Assembly (NCBI GenBank): GCA_027577415.1
Contig: JANBQS010000780.1
Location: forward strand, 1-12,133
DNA: 12,133 bases
DNA from: Coemansia sp. RSA 922
Lineage: Eukaryota > Kickxellomycota > Kickxellomycetes > Kickxellales > Kickxellaceae
Direction of reading: 5' to 3'
This document shows positions 1 to 6,723 of the stretch, one piece after another. The notes beneath the pieces were generated by a model. That model did no database searches. It was not told the origin of the DNA and saw only the letters and a list, made by a program, of their open reading frames with translations. The position numbers were made by a program, and so were the translations under genes. How positions within the stretch are numbered: position 1 is the first letter of the stretch; each line of letters starts with the position of its first letter.

Positions 1-578
1 TACCTGGGAGTATCCAATGGACGTTCCAAGTGCATGAATGCGGACAGGCAGTGTGGATCCGGTCAATACAGCAGGCCAGCCCTTTAGCGCTGTATTGTTT
101 GTTTTGGTGCTCAGGAATTGATCTTCAGATATGCCTGGTGGACGGATCATAAATGCTAATGCACCATCGCCTCTGTCGGGAAGCAGAACGGGGGTCCATA
201 TCTCCAGGGCGCCAATGGCCGTTGAGGCGCAGGAAAGGCGTCCATGCCTGTTGGCCGACAAATATGTGCCTACAAATGACTTTAACGAGTACATTGTCGC
301 CTCTGCGTCAGCTGGGCCAGCCATGGGTATGGATCTGTGAACAGCAAACACTTGCTCAGCGCTCAGAGGCTCGCTCTCCATTAGCGATGCATTGTCAAGT
401 GTGTAGAGTGCTGGGACTTGCTCGTGTCTGCTCGCACCTGCATCTCTTCCTTGGGTGGAATGGCTAAAGCATAAAGTTGTTTGTCTCTATGATAGAGCGC
501 AATAGGGCCTTCCAAGTCTTCTAGCGACTCTATGGGAACCCACCCAGTGGTACTTTGGCACTTGTCATTATCAGGATC
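1..578 (-). CDS. FRG1: FRG1-like beta-trefoil protein, partial, frame changes inside
   Basis: Reading the minus strand gives a protein running off the left edge. From 578 to about 438 one frame gives GWVPIESLEDLEGPIALYHR. From 486 to 1 another frame stays open for 162 codons and contains EPLSAEQVFAVHRS, then FVGTYLSANRHGRLSCASTA, IGALEIWTPVL and later DQFLSTKT. This order and the Gly-Tyr-Leu-Ser-x-x-x-x-Gly trefoil turn match the FRG1 family, whose members bind RNA and actin and act in the nucleolus and in splicing (family knowledge). The first frame ends at a TAA at 381-383, so the two must be joined by an intron (see 376-437) or the gene carries a frameshift. Above 578 a TAA (579-581) blocks the frame, and I find no Lys-rich N-terminal exon. 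The 3' end lies outside the window. It is either a multi-exon gene or a pseudogene. Family call fairly sure, integrity unsure. Confidence 0.7.
376..437 (-). other. Candidate 62-base intron in the FRG1-like gene
   Basis: On the minus strand CAG^GTGCGA at 437 and ATGGAG^A at 376 bound 62 bases. Removing them joins the two frames in phase 0 (PKEEMQ to SEPLSAEQVF), removes the in-frame TAA at 381-383 and gives a spacing between GPIA and EQVF close to that of human FRG1. The donor resembles GTGCGT used by the ArfGAP intron in this window. Against it, the excised part includes a stretch reading ALYTLDNASL that itself resembles the FRG1 trefoil, and no good branch site is visible. A plain one-base frameshift is the alternative. 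Confidence 0.35.
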
Positions 579-2206
579 TTAGGTCCCACTACCCGGCTAA
601 TAAATTATATGCCAAAGTTGCCCTAGTTGTGTATTGTTATTATTTATACTAATATATGGAATTGTCGCGACATTATCTTTGCTCTATAGACCTGAAAGTC
701 GCAAGGCAAACAACTAATCGAGATAATTCTTTGGTGCTATGGATAATAATTAAACAGGCCTAGATACTATAAATTATCTTATGCTGGCCAGATAGTTGAG
801 GACGCTTATATTTATCATGATCACTCTTTTTGAGGACTGTTTGACAACATCTCTGAGTCAGCACACAAGTACAACAAAGTCATGACTTTGTAATAGCACG
901 AGTATTGGTTGCTACTTCTAAACAGATGCCAACATACTATATTGCGCCAATTACAAGGAGAACTAACCATATTTTACAGGAGCTCTTGGCAGAGCTTTGA
1001 GCAAGACAACAGAACACATCATTTATTATATTTCTTTTAGCTTCTCTCATCTCTTCACCTTGTTGACGAGCGAATTTATTTACTATTATCTTCCACACAG
1101 TAGCTATTCCCACAGGTGTACCGAACTGCTACAAGAAAGTTAACAAATAGGTCTGGAAACATCATGCCACGGTCTACTAAGGTGCTAAAACCAAAAATGT
1201 ATGTGGACCATGCCAAAATACGATGGAACTACTAAGAGACGGTGGTTCAACCACAACAGAGTGTCTGTTATTAACTTCCGACGGATCGTTGTTAGCCTGC
1301 GATAGACCGGCGATATTCCAGATATCTTTAAGCTGTCGACTCCTCCGCCTGCTACTAGCAAGTAGTCGAATGCTGACAAGAGTGAGCCGGGCAAACCAGG
1401 CGCTACTACGACAGCCACGGGGACTGTCTCTAACTAGCTCCACTCTACTACCAAGCCCTCGCACAAGCAACCAGTTGCTGTTCCGTCCAAGATACCTGTG
1501 ACTCGTATTTCAAGGGAATGCCATATACCAACAAGCAACAGTCATCACCACCGTTACTGCCACTGCCCCAGCGCTTGCATAAAGTTACCTCTTAGGCCCC
1601 CATCATCCTTGCAAATTACCCGAGGTTTATCAAGTCCTCACTCAAAATGAAAGTACGACCACCCCGCCGCCCTTAGCAAAAGGATCTAGTTCATTTCCAT
1701 TGGTTTTGTCAAAATCATTACTGAGTCTTTCCTGCCAGCATGCACTGTGACCTGTATTTTGATATAGACATCCGAGTCTTTTGTTGGGTGTGTAGTTGGT
1801 TGATAAATTATCTAGTATTGGCCTAGCATCTCGGCCTACTTCTTGGGCAGTAATGCAAACTCATCGTTTCTGGATCCACTTGCTTACTCGCGTATATCAG
1901 CTCTCTGCACCTGTGTTTATTCTCTTGTTTCCTTTTTCGTTTTCTCTCACTTATTATACTCAAACCACAACTTCTCTACGTTACGTTAGTGTCATGGCTT
2001 GTCTCCTGAATATAATCAGACAGGGGATGCATGTTTTATCACTTTGTAACAGGGACTCGGTGTGCACTTATCATTGAGATTTTACATTGCTAGCTCTAAT
2101 TCCAAGGCTGTGTAACAATTATCCCCCTTTGATAGAGAAATGGACAATGCTGTCTTGGCCTTTTCTAGATAACATATGTGTCAACTGAGCATATTACTAT
2201 CTAGCG
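579..2206. other. AT-rich stretch without a confident gene
   Basis: This is about 1.6 kb of mostly AT-rich sequence with frequent stops in all frames. It should hold the 5' part of the FRG1-like gene on the minus strand, but I could not find a credible first exon. The open frames of 70-100 codons here (for example 1223-1501 plus and 1177-1470 minus) have no recognisable domain and overlap each other on opposite strands. The part from 1201 to 1650 reads more like coding sequence and is listed separately. I see no RNA gene, transposon ends or repeat array. Confidence 0.5.
1201..1650 (+). pseudogene. Stop-interrupted coding-like frame, unknown
   Basis: The frame starting at 1201 runs 150 codons and is broken by only three stops, all TAG (1303-1305, 1363-1365, 1435-1437), before TGA at 1648. 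Between the stops the translation is Pro/Thr/Ser/Lys-rich, for example KLSTPPPATSK, SEPGKPGATTTATGTVSN and KQPVAVPSKIPVTR, which resembles a disordered linker of a real protein. A second frame just upstream begins with ATG at 1164 and reads MPRSTKVLKPK. No domain is recognised. It may be a decayed gene, or chance. Codon use was not measured. Confidence 0.2.
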
Positions 2207-2701
2207 ATGGCTCCAAGAGTAAGTTGTTCATACACTCATTCATAACAGAATCAAAGATCTAGCCAGTGAGATTTATCAAAACAAGTTGGATGCATGGCCA
2301 CAGTACTTGTCATTGGGACCACTAGACTTGTTAGTCCGCCTCTAGGCCACAACTTTGAGGTCAAAGAAGCTATCTGCCAGCATTGATTATCATGTTGCTA
2401 TGCTTGATGGAATACTCCTTGGTATAGCAAGGCGTAGGCTGATGAGCACTGATTCTACAGGGGTGCAGGCTGGAACTAAAGACAATAATGGTGCTAAGCT
2501 CAGGACTGACTATGACGTTTTCATCCTGGCACAAAGCCTATGTGATATTGGAGTCCTTGATCAACTTCTGTAGCATCCTGGCCCAGTGGTTTGGATAAGC
2601 ACATTCGATACGGTGTTGACAGCGACATTCAAAGCAGCAATCATCTCCAGCTAAACGTCAACATAGCTAAAAAGAAACGAGAGCCACACTATACTTCGTG
2701 A
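2207..2701 (+). pseudogene. Broken or multi-exon gene of unknown family
   Basis: ATG at 2207 (MAPR) is followed by a perfect GTAAGT donor at 2219. Splicing to the AG at 2269-2270 (a 52-base intron) continues in frame as IYQNKLDAWPQYLSLGPLDL up to TAG at 2343-2345. The same frame reopens at once and runs to TAG 2571-2573, including LSASIDYHVAMLDGILLGIA and RRRLMSTD. A different frame, open from 2561 to TGA 2699-2701, gives SWPSGLDKHIRYGVDSDIQ and a Lys/Arg-rich tail NIAKKKREPHYTS. Together this looks like one protein of about 160 residues broken by one nonsense codon and one frame change. I do not recognise the family. It could be a live gene with further tiny introns, but no candidate at 2343 is of normal length. 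It ends 160 bases before the LAMTOR2-like start. Confidence 0.35.
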
Positions 2702-2706
2702 CGTCA
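2699..2706. promoter_or_regulatory. TGACGTCA palindrome, CRE/ATF-type site
   Basis: A perfect 8-base TGACGTCA lies 157 bases upstream of the LAMTOR2-like start codon. This is the canonical binding site of ATF/CREB-type bZIP factors in fungi and animals. Placement in a proximal promoter is sensible, but no binding is shown. Confidence 0.4.
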
Positions 2707-2862
2707 GATACCCCCACCATATTTTGCATCACACAAAATCATCAAAGTGATGGGGAAGCAGTGCTTTCTCTTTTCGCTCTCTTTTCAAAGCGCAATTTTT
2801 TTTGTAATTAACATCATTTTTCTTTTCTCTTTCTCATTGATCAACCTACTGCTGAACAGGCG
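2702..2862 (+). promoter_or_regulatory. Promoter and 5' leader of the LAMTOR2-like gene
   Basis: The 160 bases before the start codon contain a T-rich tract at about 2796-2806 and a CT-rich tract at 2818-2838, typical of fungal initiation regions. The end of the leader, CTGAACAG just before GCGATG, resembles a 3' splice site, so an intron in the 5' untranslated region is possible. No clear TATA box is seen. Confidence 0.35.
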
Positions 2863-3666
2863 ATGCTCAGGTCGAAGAATTTGAAAAGAATCTTGGAGCA
2901 GGCACTGACCAATGACATTCGCATGTGCGCTATCTTTAATGAAGATGGCGTGGTTCTAGCTCATGCGGCCGTGTCGCAGGTTCTTGGTCCCGCTGTTAAG
3001 CAGGATAGCGCTCACCGTCGCTTGTCACCGCATGGCGCATCGAATGACAAGGGCATACAGAGATCGCCTTTTTCCAGCTACAGCGGAGACGAGGCTCAAC
3101 AAGGCGAAGGCGACCGAGCAGCAGCCCATGGAGCCGAAAGGCTGCAAAGAAAGCATACAGGGGTATCGGCGACCACAGGCGGCTCACCACGCCAACTACA
3201 CTATGCAGCACAGTCGTCGACGGCTTTCGGCAGCAGTACCACCGCTCAGCTGCAAGAAGACAGTCAGCCAACCGAGATTGGCTCTTGCTCGTCTTCGCTG
3301 AGCGAGGACCTGGCCGAAATGTCTCCAGTCATGAGCACGCGGGAAAAGCTAGATGACGACCTGGCTATTGCAGCCAACCTGTGGCAAAGCTACGAAGGCA
3401 TGCCTAACTTGATTGAACGAAAGGAGCGCGATGTTGACGATTACACGGGCGACACTGCTTCTGAGGTGCACGACAGAATGCTCGAAAATATGCTCAATAT
3501 GATCATTATCGAGTGCGAGCATGGCAAGGCCGTCGTGACTCGGTTGGGAGGCTACAGGCTGTTTCTCCTCAGCAAGACAGTGACGCCGCTTGGCCTTCTA
3601 AAGCTAAAGTCAGACAGCCTGTGCCGGTATCTAGAAGAGTTCCTTGTCAACCACTCGTCATTGTGA
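2863..3666 (+). CDS. LAMTOR2: LAMTOR2/Slm4-like Roadblock subunit of Ragulator/EGO
   Basis: This 267-residue protein has the two halves of a LAMTOR2 Roadblock/LC7 fold. The N-terminal MLRSKNLKRILEQAL, followed by MCAIFNEDGVVLAHAA (about 21-36), matches the family start MLRPK...LLNNEG. The C-terminal part has DDLAIAANLWQSYEG (about 165-179), IIIECEHGKAVVTRLGGYRL (about 214-233) and GLLKLKSDSLCRYLEEFL (about 244-261). LAMTOR2 pairs with LAMTOR3 and helps anchor Rag GTPases to the lysosome or vacuole for TORC1 nutrient signalling; the yeast counterpart is Slm4/Ego3 (family knowledge). The usual protein is about 125 residues. Here residues about 37-162, Ser/Gln/Gly-rich and probably disordered, are inserted between the second strand and the helix, with a smaller acidic insertion at about 182-207. 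The insertion is in frame without stops. The start is the first ATG and matches the family N terminus. Confidence 0.85.
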   Translation: MLRSKNLKRILEQALTNDIRMCAIFNEDGVVLAHAAVSQVLGPAVKQDSAHRRLSPHGASNDKGIQRSPFSSYSGDEAQQGEGDRAAAHGAERLQRKHTGVSATTGGSPRQLHYAAQSSTAFGSSTTAQLQEDSQPTEIGSCSSSLSEDLAEMSPVMSTREKLDDDLAIAANLWQSYEGMPNLIERKERDVDDYTGDTASEVHDRMLENMLNMIIIECEHGKAVVTRLGGYRLFLLSKTVTPLGLLKLKSDSLCRYLEEFLVNHSSL

Positions 3667-3683
3667 TTTTATAGAGATATGCA

Positions 3684-3689
3684 AATAAA
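3684..3689 (+). terminator. AATAAA polyadenylation signal
   Basis: AATAAA lies 17 bases after the TGA of the LAMTOR2-like gene. Cleavage 10-30 bases downstream would fall at or just inside the end of the convergent MDM31-like coding sequence, so the two transcripts probably overlap. Confidence 0.5.
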
Positions 3690-3695
3690 TCCAAT

Positions 3696-6266
3696 CTATA
3701 TGCGATCCGTTTCGGGAGCTACACCCAGATACGAAAAAAAGCTGCGTTGGCTGAACACAAAGTCGGCTAAGCGAGCACACTGGCGAGCAATGGCAGTAAC
3801 ACTCCACCAACCAACGAGCTTGAGCCGGCGATTTCGCTCGCGTTCGTTCTGCACCAACTGCGCAAAAGCTGCACCAATCCCCTGTGTGATGAGGCTATCG
3901 GTGCCAGAGTCCCAAAAGCTCCAGGCACCATCAAAGTCATCGAGGCGCAGGCGTAGCTGGCAGCGCATGGGTAGCGACGTGCGATGCGCGTTCATGTACG
4001 CAACAATCGGCCGCACCAGCACTGCTGACAGCAGCGGGTAGCCAAGCGCTGGCGTGCTCAAAGGCACCGAGGCGCGAATGTCGTTAAATTCGACTTGCAA
4101 ATCGACGTGAACAGCTGTGGGGTCTTCGAGGGCTCTTGGCAGCGTTTCGATAGAGTGTGCATCAGCATGTGCAGTAGGGTGTACTGTGTGCTGTAGGACG
4201 CCGCCGATCAAGTGGCCTGGGATCGGGGCAAGCGGCTGACTCCATGATGCCGTGCGCTGCCGCTGCTTCTCCAATCGACGCTGGCTTTCTCGCTCTGCTC
4301 GGCGCTTGAGGCGGTCGTGCATCTCTTGCGCTAGAGGCGAATCTACCATGTCCAAGTGATACAGTGCGCGGACTAGCGAGTTGGGCGATTTCTCTGGGTT
4401 TGACCAGTCTGGCATGCTGGGCAAGATGACAACGTCGATGCTGTCGTTGATGTTGTCAACAATCTTTCGAATGGCCATCGCAGGATCAGTCGCTGATGGC
4501 TGGGTGGGGAAGTTGACCAGGGCTGACACATTTAGCCGTCCAGATGTAATCCAGCCCACTGGTCCGTCAACGCCAGAGTTTATATGGTCGATATTTAGGC
4601 CTTCGACTTGCACATGAGTAGTGCGGGCCTCGGCTTCTGCTTCTGCGCCCTCTGCCCTCCGGTCTCCCTTGGGCTGGCCATCGTAGCCATAAAGCCCCGC
4701 TGTATGCATGGCGAGTGAGTGAGGGTGCAGGTGTTGGTGGGCTTGGTGGATCGTAAACAGGCTGCCGTCGTACATGCCTACGATTGAGTTTGCGTTGAGG
4801 GCGTCATAGAGCATCCACCGGTCCCTAAACCGAGGTAGACTGGCGGAGTAGATAGACACGGTGATGGGGCGAAAGTTTTGCCAGGGATGCACAGTCAGCA
4901 GCATGTCCTCGATGTCTAGCGAGTCCAAGTCAAATACTCCCGGTAGGCGCGCGCGTCTAGATTCACTGGGACTGTATGTGATTTCGGGGTCCCACCACAC
5001 TGGTCTGCGGTCCACAACGCCGCGAACTCCTCGCATGGCGCACTCGCGGATTAGCCCGCGGTCGTCCATCCACCGCCACAGCGAAAGCGTGACGTCGATC
5101 TGGTCGATTTGCAGCTTGTAGTTTGTAAAGTTAGTGTCTCGGTCTCCGCCATCCAACAGTGCGCCGTGTTCAGGTCCACAATATATTTTGACGTTCTTTA
5201 GGCGGATGGCCCCTCGACGCCATGCGGGCACAATTGCCGATTCAAAGGACACGGCGACACCCAGTGCCGACGAGACCCAGTCGCTAAGCTTGTGCGCGAT
5301 CCAGTCCTGGTACTGAAGGCGGTTGAGTGTCCATAGAATGACTGACACGGTTGTTGTAGTGCCAATGAGTAGCAGCATCGCCTGAGACATAATCACCCAT
5401 GTTGCTAGTGCGAAAACGTCGTCAATTGTCCAAGGCCGCTTCTGGTACGACCCCTTAAGCGCCCTTCTCAGTCGCGCACGCAGCCGCGGGAAGAACCCTG
5501 TTATCTCGCGCATAATTTCTTGCCTAGATCCGTAGTGATAAAAGTACAGCGGGTCAAACAACGGCTCGGGGAGCGCCTTTGGGTCTTTTGGTGCAGTAAT
5601 CCTTAACTGGCCGCTTGGATCTGGCGGCAAGACGCGTGAATCGCGTGGCTGGCGACGAACAGCATCGCCTGCCGGGGCTGCACGTCCACACATCCCGCAC
5701 ATGGGATCCTTACTGGGCTCCGAGCCCGTATGGAGGTTCCTTAACCATAAAAAAGAGGTCAAACGTGACGTCTCTAGCGCAGGTCTGGTCAGGTACCAAG
5801 ATCGAGTGCTGCAATCCAAAGATGTGCGGTTTGAAGCCGTGCTACACTGAGTTGATTTGACGACTGGCGTTTCTGAGCAGTGTTCGTACAGGAATGCACC
5901 AGGGACCAAGCCAAACTTTGCCAGGCTGGCGCTGGTGCGGCAAGAGGCACGTGAAAAGCGCGGGTAGTGATAGTTGTTGCTATCGTTTCCGCTGCTATCA
6001 TCGCTGCGGCGCTTCTGTGTAAGGGCCGATAGCCGTGTTTGGCGGTATCTGTCCTTATTTATATTTGCTGGTGACAAGTATATGTCTATGTTACCCTGTG
6101 GTATTCTACTCGCCAGTGCGTCGACCCTAACGTTGCCAGGACGCCAGGTTTGAATGCCAGCACATAGCCATTGACGTAATGAGTGACCCTGCATCGGCAT
6201 TACTGGTCTTCGTTGGGTCAGTGCCAAGAAAGCCCGCCGCGCGCAAGGATATTTACAAAGCGACAT
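3696..6266 (-). CDS. MDM31: MDM31/MDM32-family mitochondrial inner-membrane protein
   Basis: The protein has 856 residues from the ATG at 6266; the frame is open 21 bases further but holds no upstream ATG. The N terminus (MSLCKYPCARRAFLALTQRR) is basic and poor in acidic residues, as in a mitochondrial presequence, and RNLHTG at about 176-181 looks like a second processing-type motif. A strong membrane segment lies at about 284-312. It is followed by family motifs FESAIVPAWRRGAIRLKNV (about 341-359), RGVVDRRPVWWDPE (about 415-428), WMLYDALNANSIVGMYDGSL (about 484-503) and GPVGWITSGRLN (about 568-579). Yeast Mdm31 and Mdm32 are inner-membrane proteins needed for mitochondrial shape, nucleoid stability and cardiolipin metabolism (family knowledge). 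A His/Ala/Glu-rich insert sits at about 507-550 and a basic, coiled-coil-like stretch at about 647-671. The weakly conserved first 230 residues are long for the family. No intron is needed. Assignment to Mdm31 rather than Mdm32 is not decided. Confidence 0.85.
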   Translation of the reverse strand: MSLCKYPCARRAFLALTQRRPVMPMQGHSLRQWLCAGIQTWRPGNVRVDALASRIPQGNIDIYLSPANINKDRYRQTRLSALTQKRRSDDSSGNDSNNYHYPRFSRASCRTSASLAKFGLVPGAFLYEHCSETPVVKSTQCSTASNRTSLDCSTRSWYLTRPALETSRLTSFLWLRNLHTGSEPSKDPMCGMCGRAAPAGDAVRRQPRDSRVLPPDPSGQLRITAPKDPKALPEPLFDPLYFYHYGSRQEIMREITGFFPRLRARLRRALKGSYQKRPWTIDDVFALATWVIMSQAMLLLIGTTTTVSVILWTLNRLQYQDWIAHKLSDWVSSALGVAVSFESAIVPAWRRGAIRLKNVKIYCGPEHGALLDGGDRDTNFTNYKLQIDQIDVTLSLWRWMDDRGLIRECAMRGVRGVVDRRPVWWDPEITYSPSESRRARLPGVFDLDSLDIEDMLLTVHPWQNFRPITVSIYSASLPRFRDRWMLYDALNANSIVGMYDGSLFTIHQAHQHLHPHSLAMHTAGLYGYDGQPKGDRRAEGAEAEAEARTTHVQVEGLNIDHINSGVDGPVGWITSGRLNVSALVNFPTQPSATDPAMAIRKIVDNINDSIDVVILPSMPDWSNPEKSPNSLVRALYHLDMVDSPLAQEMHDRLKRRAERESQRRLEKQRQRTASWSQPLAPIPGHLIGGVLQHTVHPTAHADAHSIETLPRALEDPTAVHVDLQVEFNDIRASVPLSTPALGYPLLSAVLVRPIVAYMNAHRTSLPMRCQLRLRLDDFDGAWSFWDSGTDSLITQGIGAAFAQLVQNERERNRRLKLVGWWSVTAIARQCARLADFVFSQRSFFSYLGVAPETDRI

Positions 6267-6272
6267 GGCAGC

Positions 6273-6278
6273 CACGTG
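6273..6278. promoter_or_regulatory. CACGTG E-box next to the MDM31-like start
   Basis: A CACGTG palindrome lies 6 bases before the ATG at 6266. It is the core site of bHLH factors such as Cbf1 or Ino2/Ino4 types, but it probably falls in the transcribed leader and may be chance. A CT-rich tract on the minus strand at about 6318-6338 is a likelier initiation region. Confidence 0.2.
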
Positions 6279-6287
6279 CACTGACAC

Positions 6288-6723
6288 TGAGGGTTTATGT
6301 AATTAAAATATAGAGACAAATTTTAAAGAGAAAAAGTTCGAGTTTGTGCAAAGATGCTAGAATCTGGATCAGGGCAAGTAGTATCGGCTCGACTCGCATT
6401 TTGGCCAAGATGCGAGCCACCTCGCCTACAGACAATGATTATGTGAAGTGAGGTGCAACGCAAAGCTTGCGGTTGCAGCGTCGAACCAAATTGTCCGACC
6501 ATGTATATTGGACATGCTCAACTGCCTCGCTCTGAGCTACGTGTATTTGATCGTCAGGCATCATGGCTAGAGCCTGTGCTGCAGACGGCTCTTCGACAGC
6601 ACTAATATTCTTGAAGCACGATGGCGATTAAAAGCATAGATGGTCATCCGACTCTGACTATTAAAATTAATTGGTATTCTTCGTATATAAACACAATAAC
6701 GCTTAGACGAATAAATGTCATTT
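6288..6723. other. Intergenic: MDM31-like promoter and MFS 3' region
   Basis: No gene was found in these 436 bases. They should hold the MDM31-like promoter (minus strand, right to left into 6266) and the 3' end of the MFS transcript. Two inverted repeats are visible. CTCGCAT at 6393-6399 faces ATGCGAG at 6410-6416 around a TTGGCCAA core. GCAACGCAA at 6455-6463 faces TTGCGGTTGC at 6467-6476 with one unpaired base. The end near the MFS stop (6660-6720) is AT-rich, with no exact AATAAA on the minus strand. Confidence 0.5.
6393..6416. repeat. Inverted repeat with TTGGCCAA core
   Basis: The arms CTCGCAT (6393-6399) and ATGCGAG (6410-6416) are perfect over 7 bases, and the 10-base loop itself contains the palindrome TTGGCCAA at 6401-6408. 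It lies about 130 bases upstream of the MDM31-like ATG and could be a two-part binding site or chance. Confidence 0.4.

Noticed and set aside
153..467. Plus-strand ORFs at 131-340 and 153-467
   Set aside because: They overlap the minus-strand FRG1-like reading frame, which has clear family motifs; the plus-strand translations have none.
1796..2077. Hydrophobic 93-codon plus-strand frame
   Set aside because: It begins at a non-ATG codon, its composition follows the T-rich DNA, and no family pattern is visible.
2219..2248. 30-base intron GTAAGT to AACAG in the unknown gene
   Set aside because: Too short for fungal splicing and leads to a stop after six codons; the 52-base alternative keeps the frame.
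3679..4041. Plus-strand ORFs inside the MDM31-like gene (3679-4041, 4381-4617, 4861-5121, 5134-5316, 5615-5860)
   Set aside because: They are antisense shadows of a long minus-strand gene with conserved domains.
6267..6287. Upstream GTG start for the MDM31-like protein
   Set aside because: Nuclear eukaryotic genes rarely start at GTG; the first ATG at 6266 is used.
6440..6560. Possible tRNA or other small RNA gene
   Set aside because: No T-loop GGTTCRANTCC-type box with matching acceptor stem was found on either strand.
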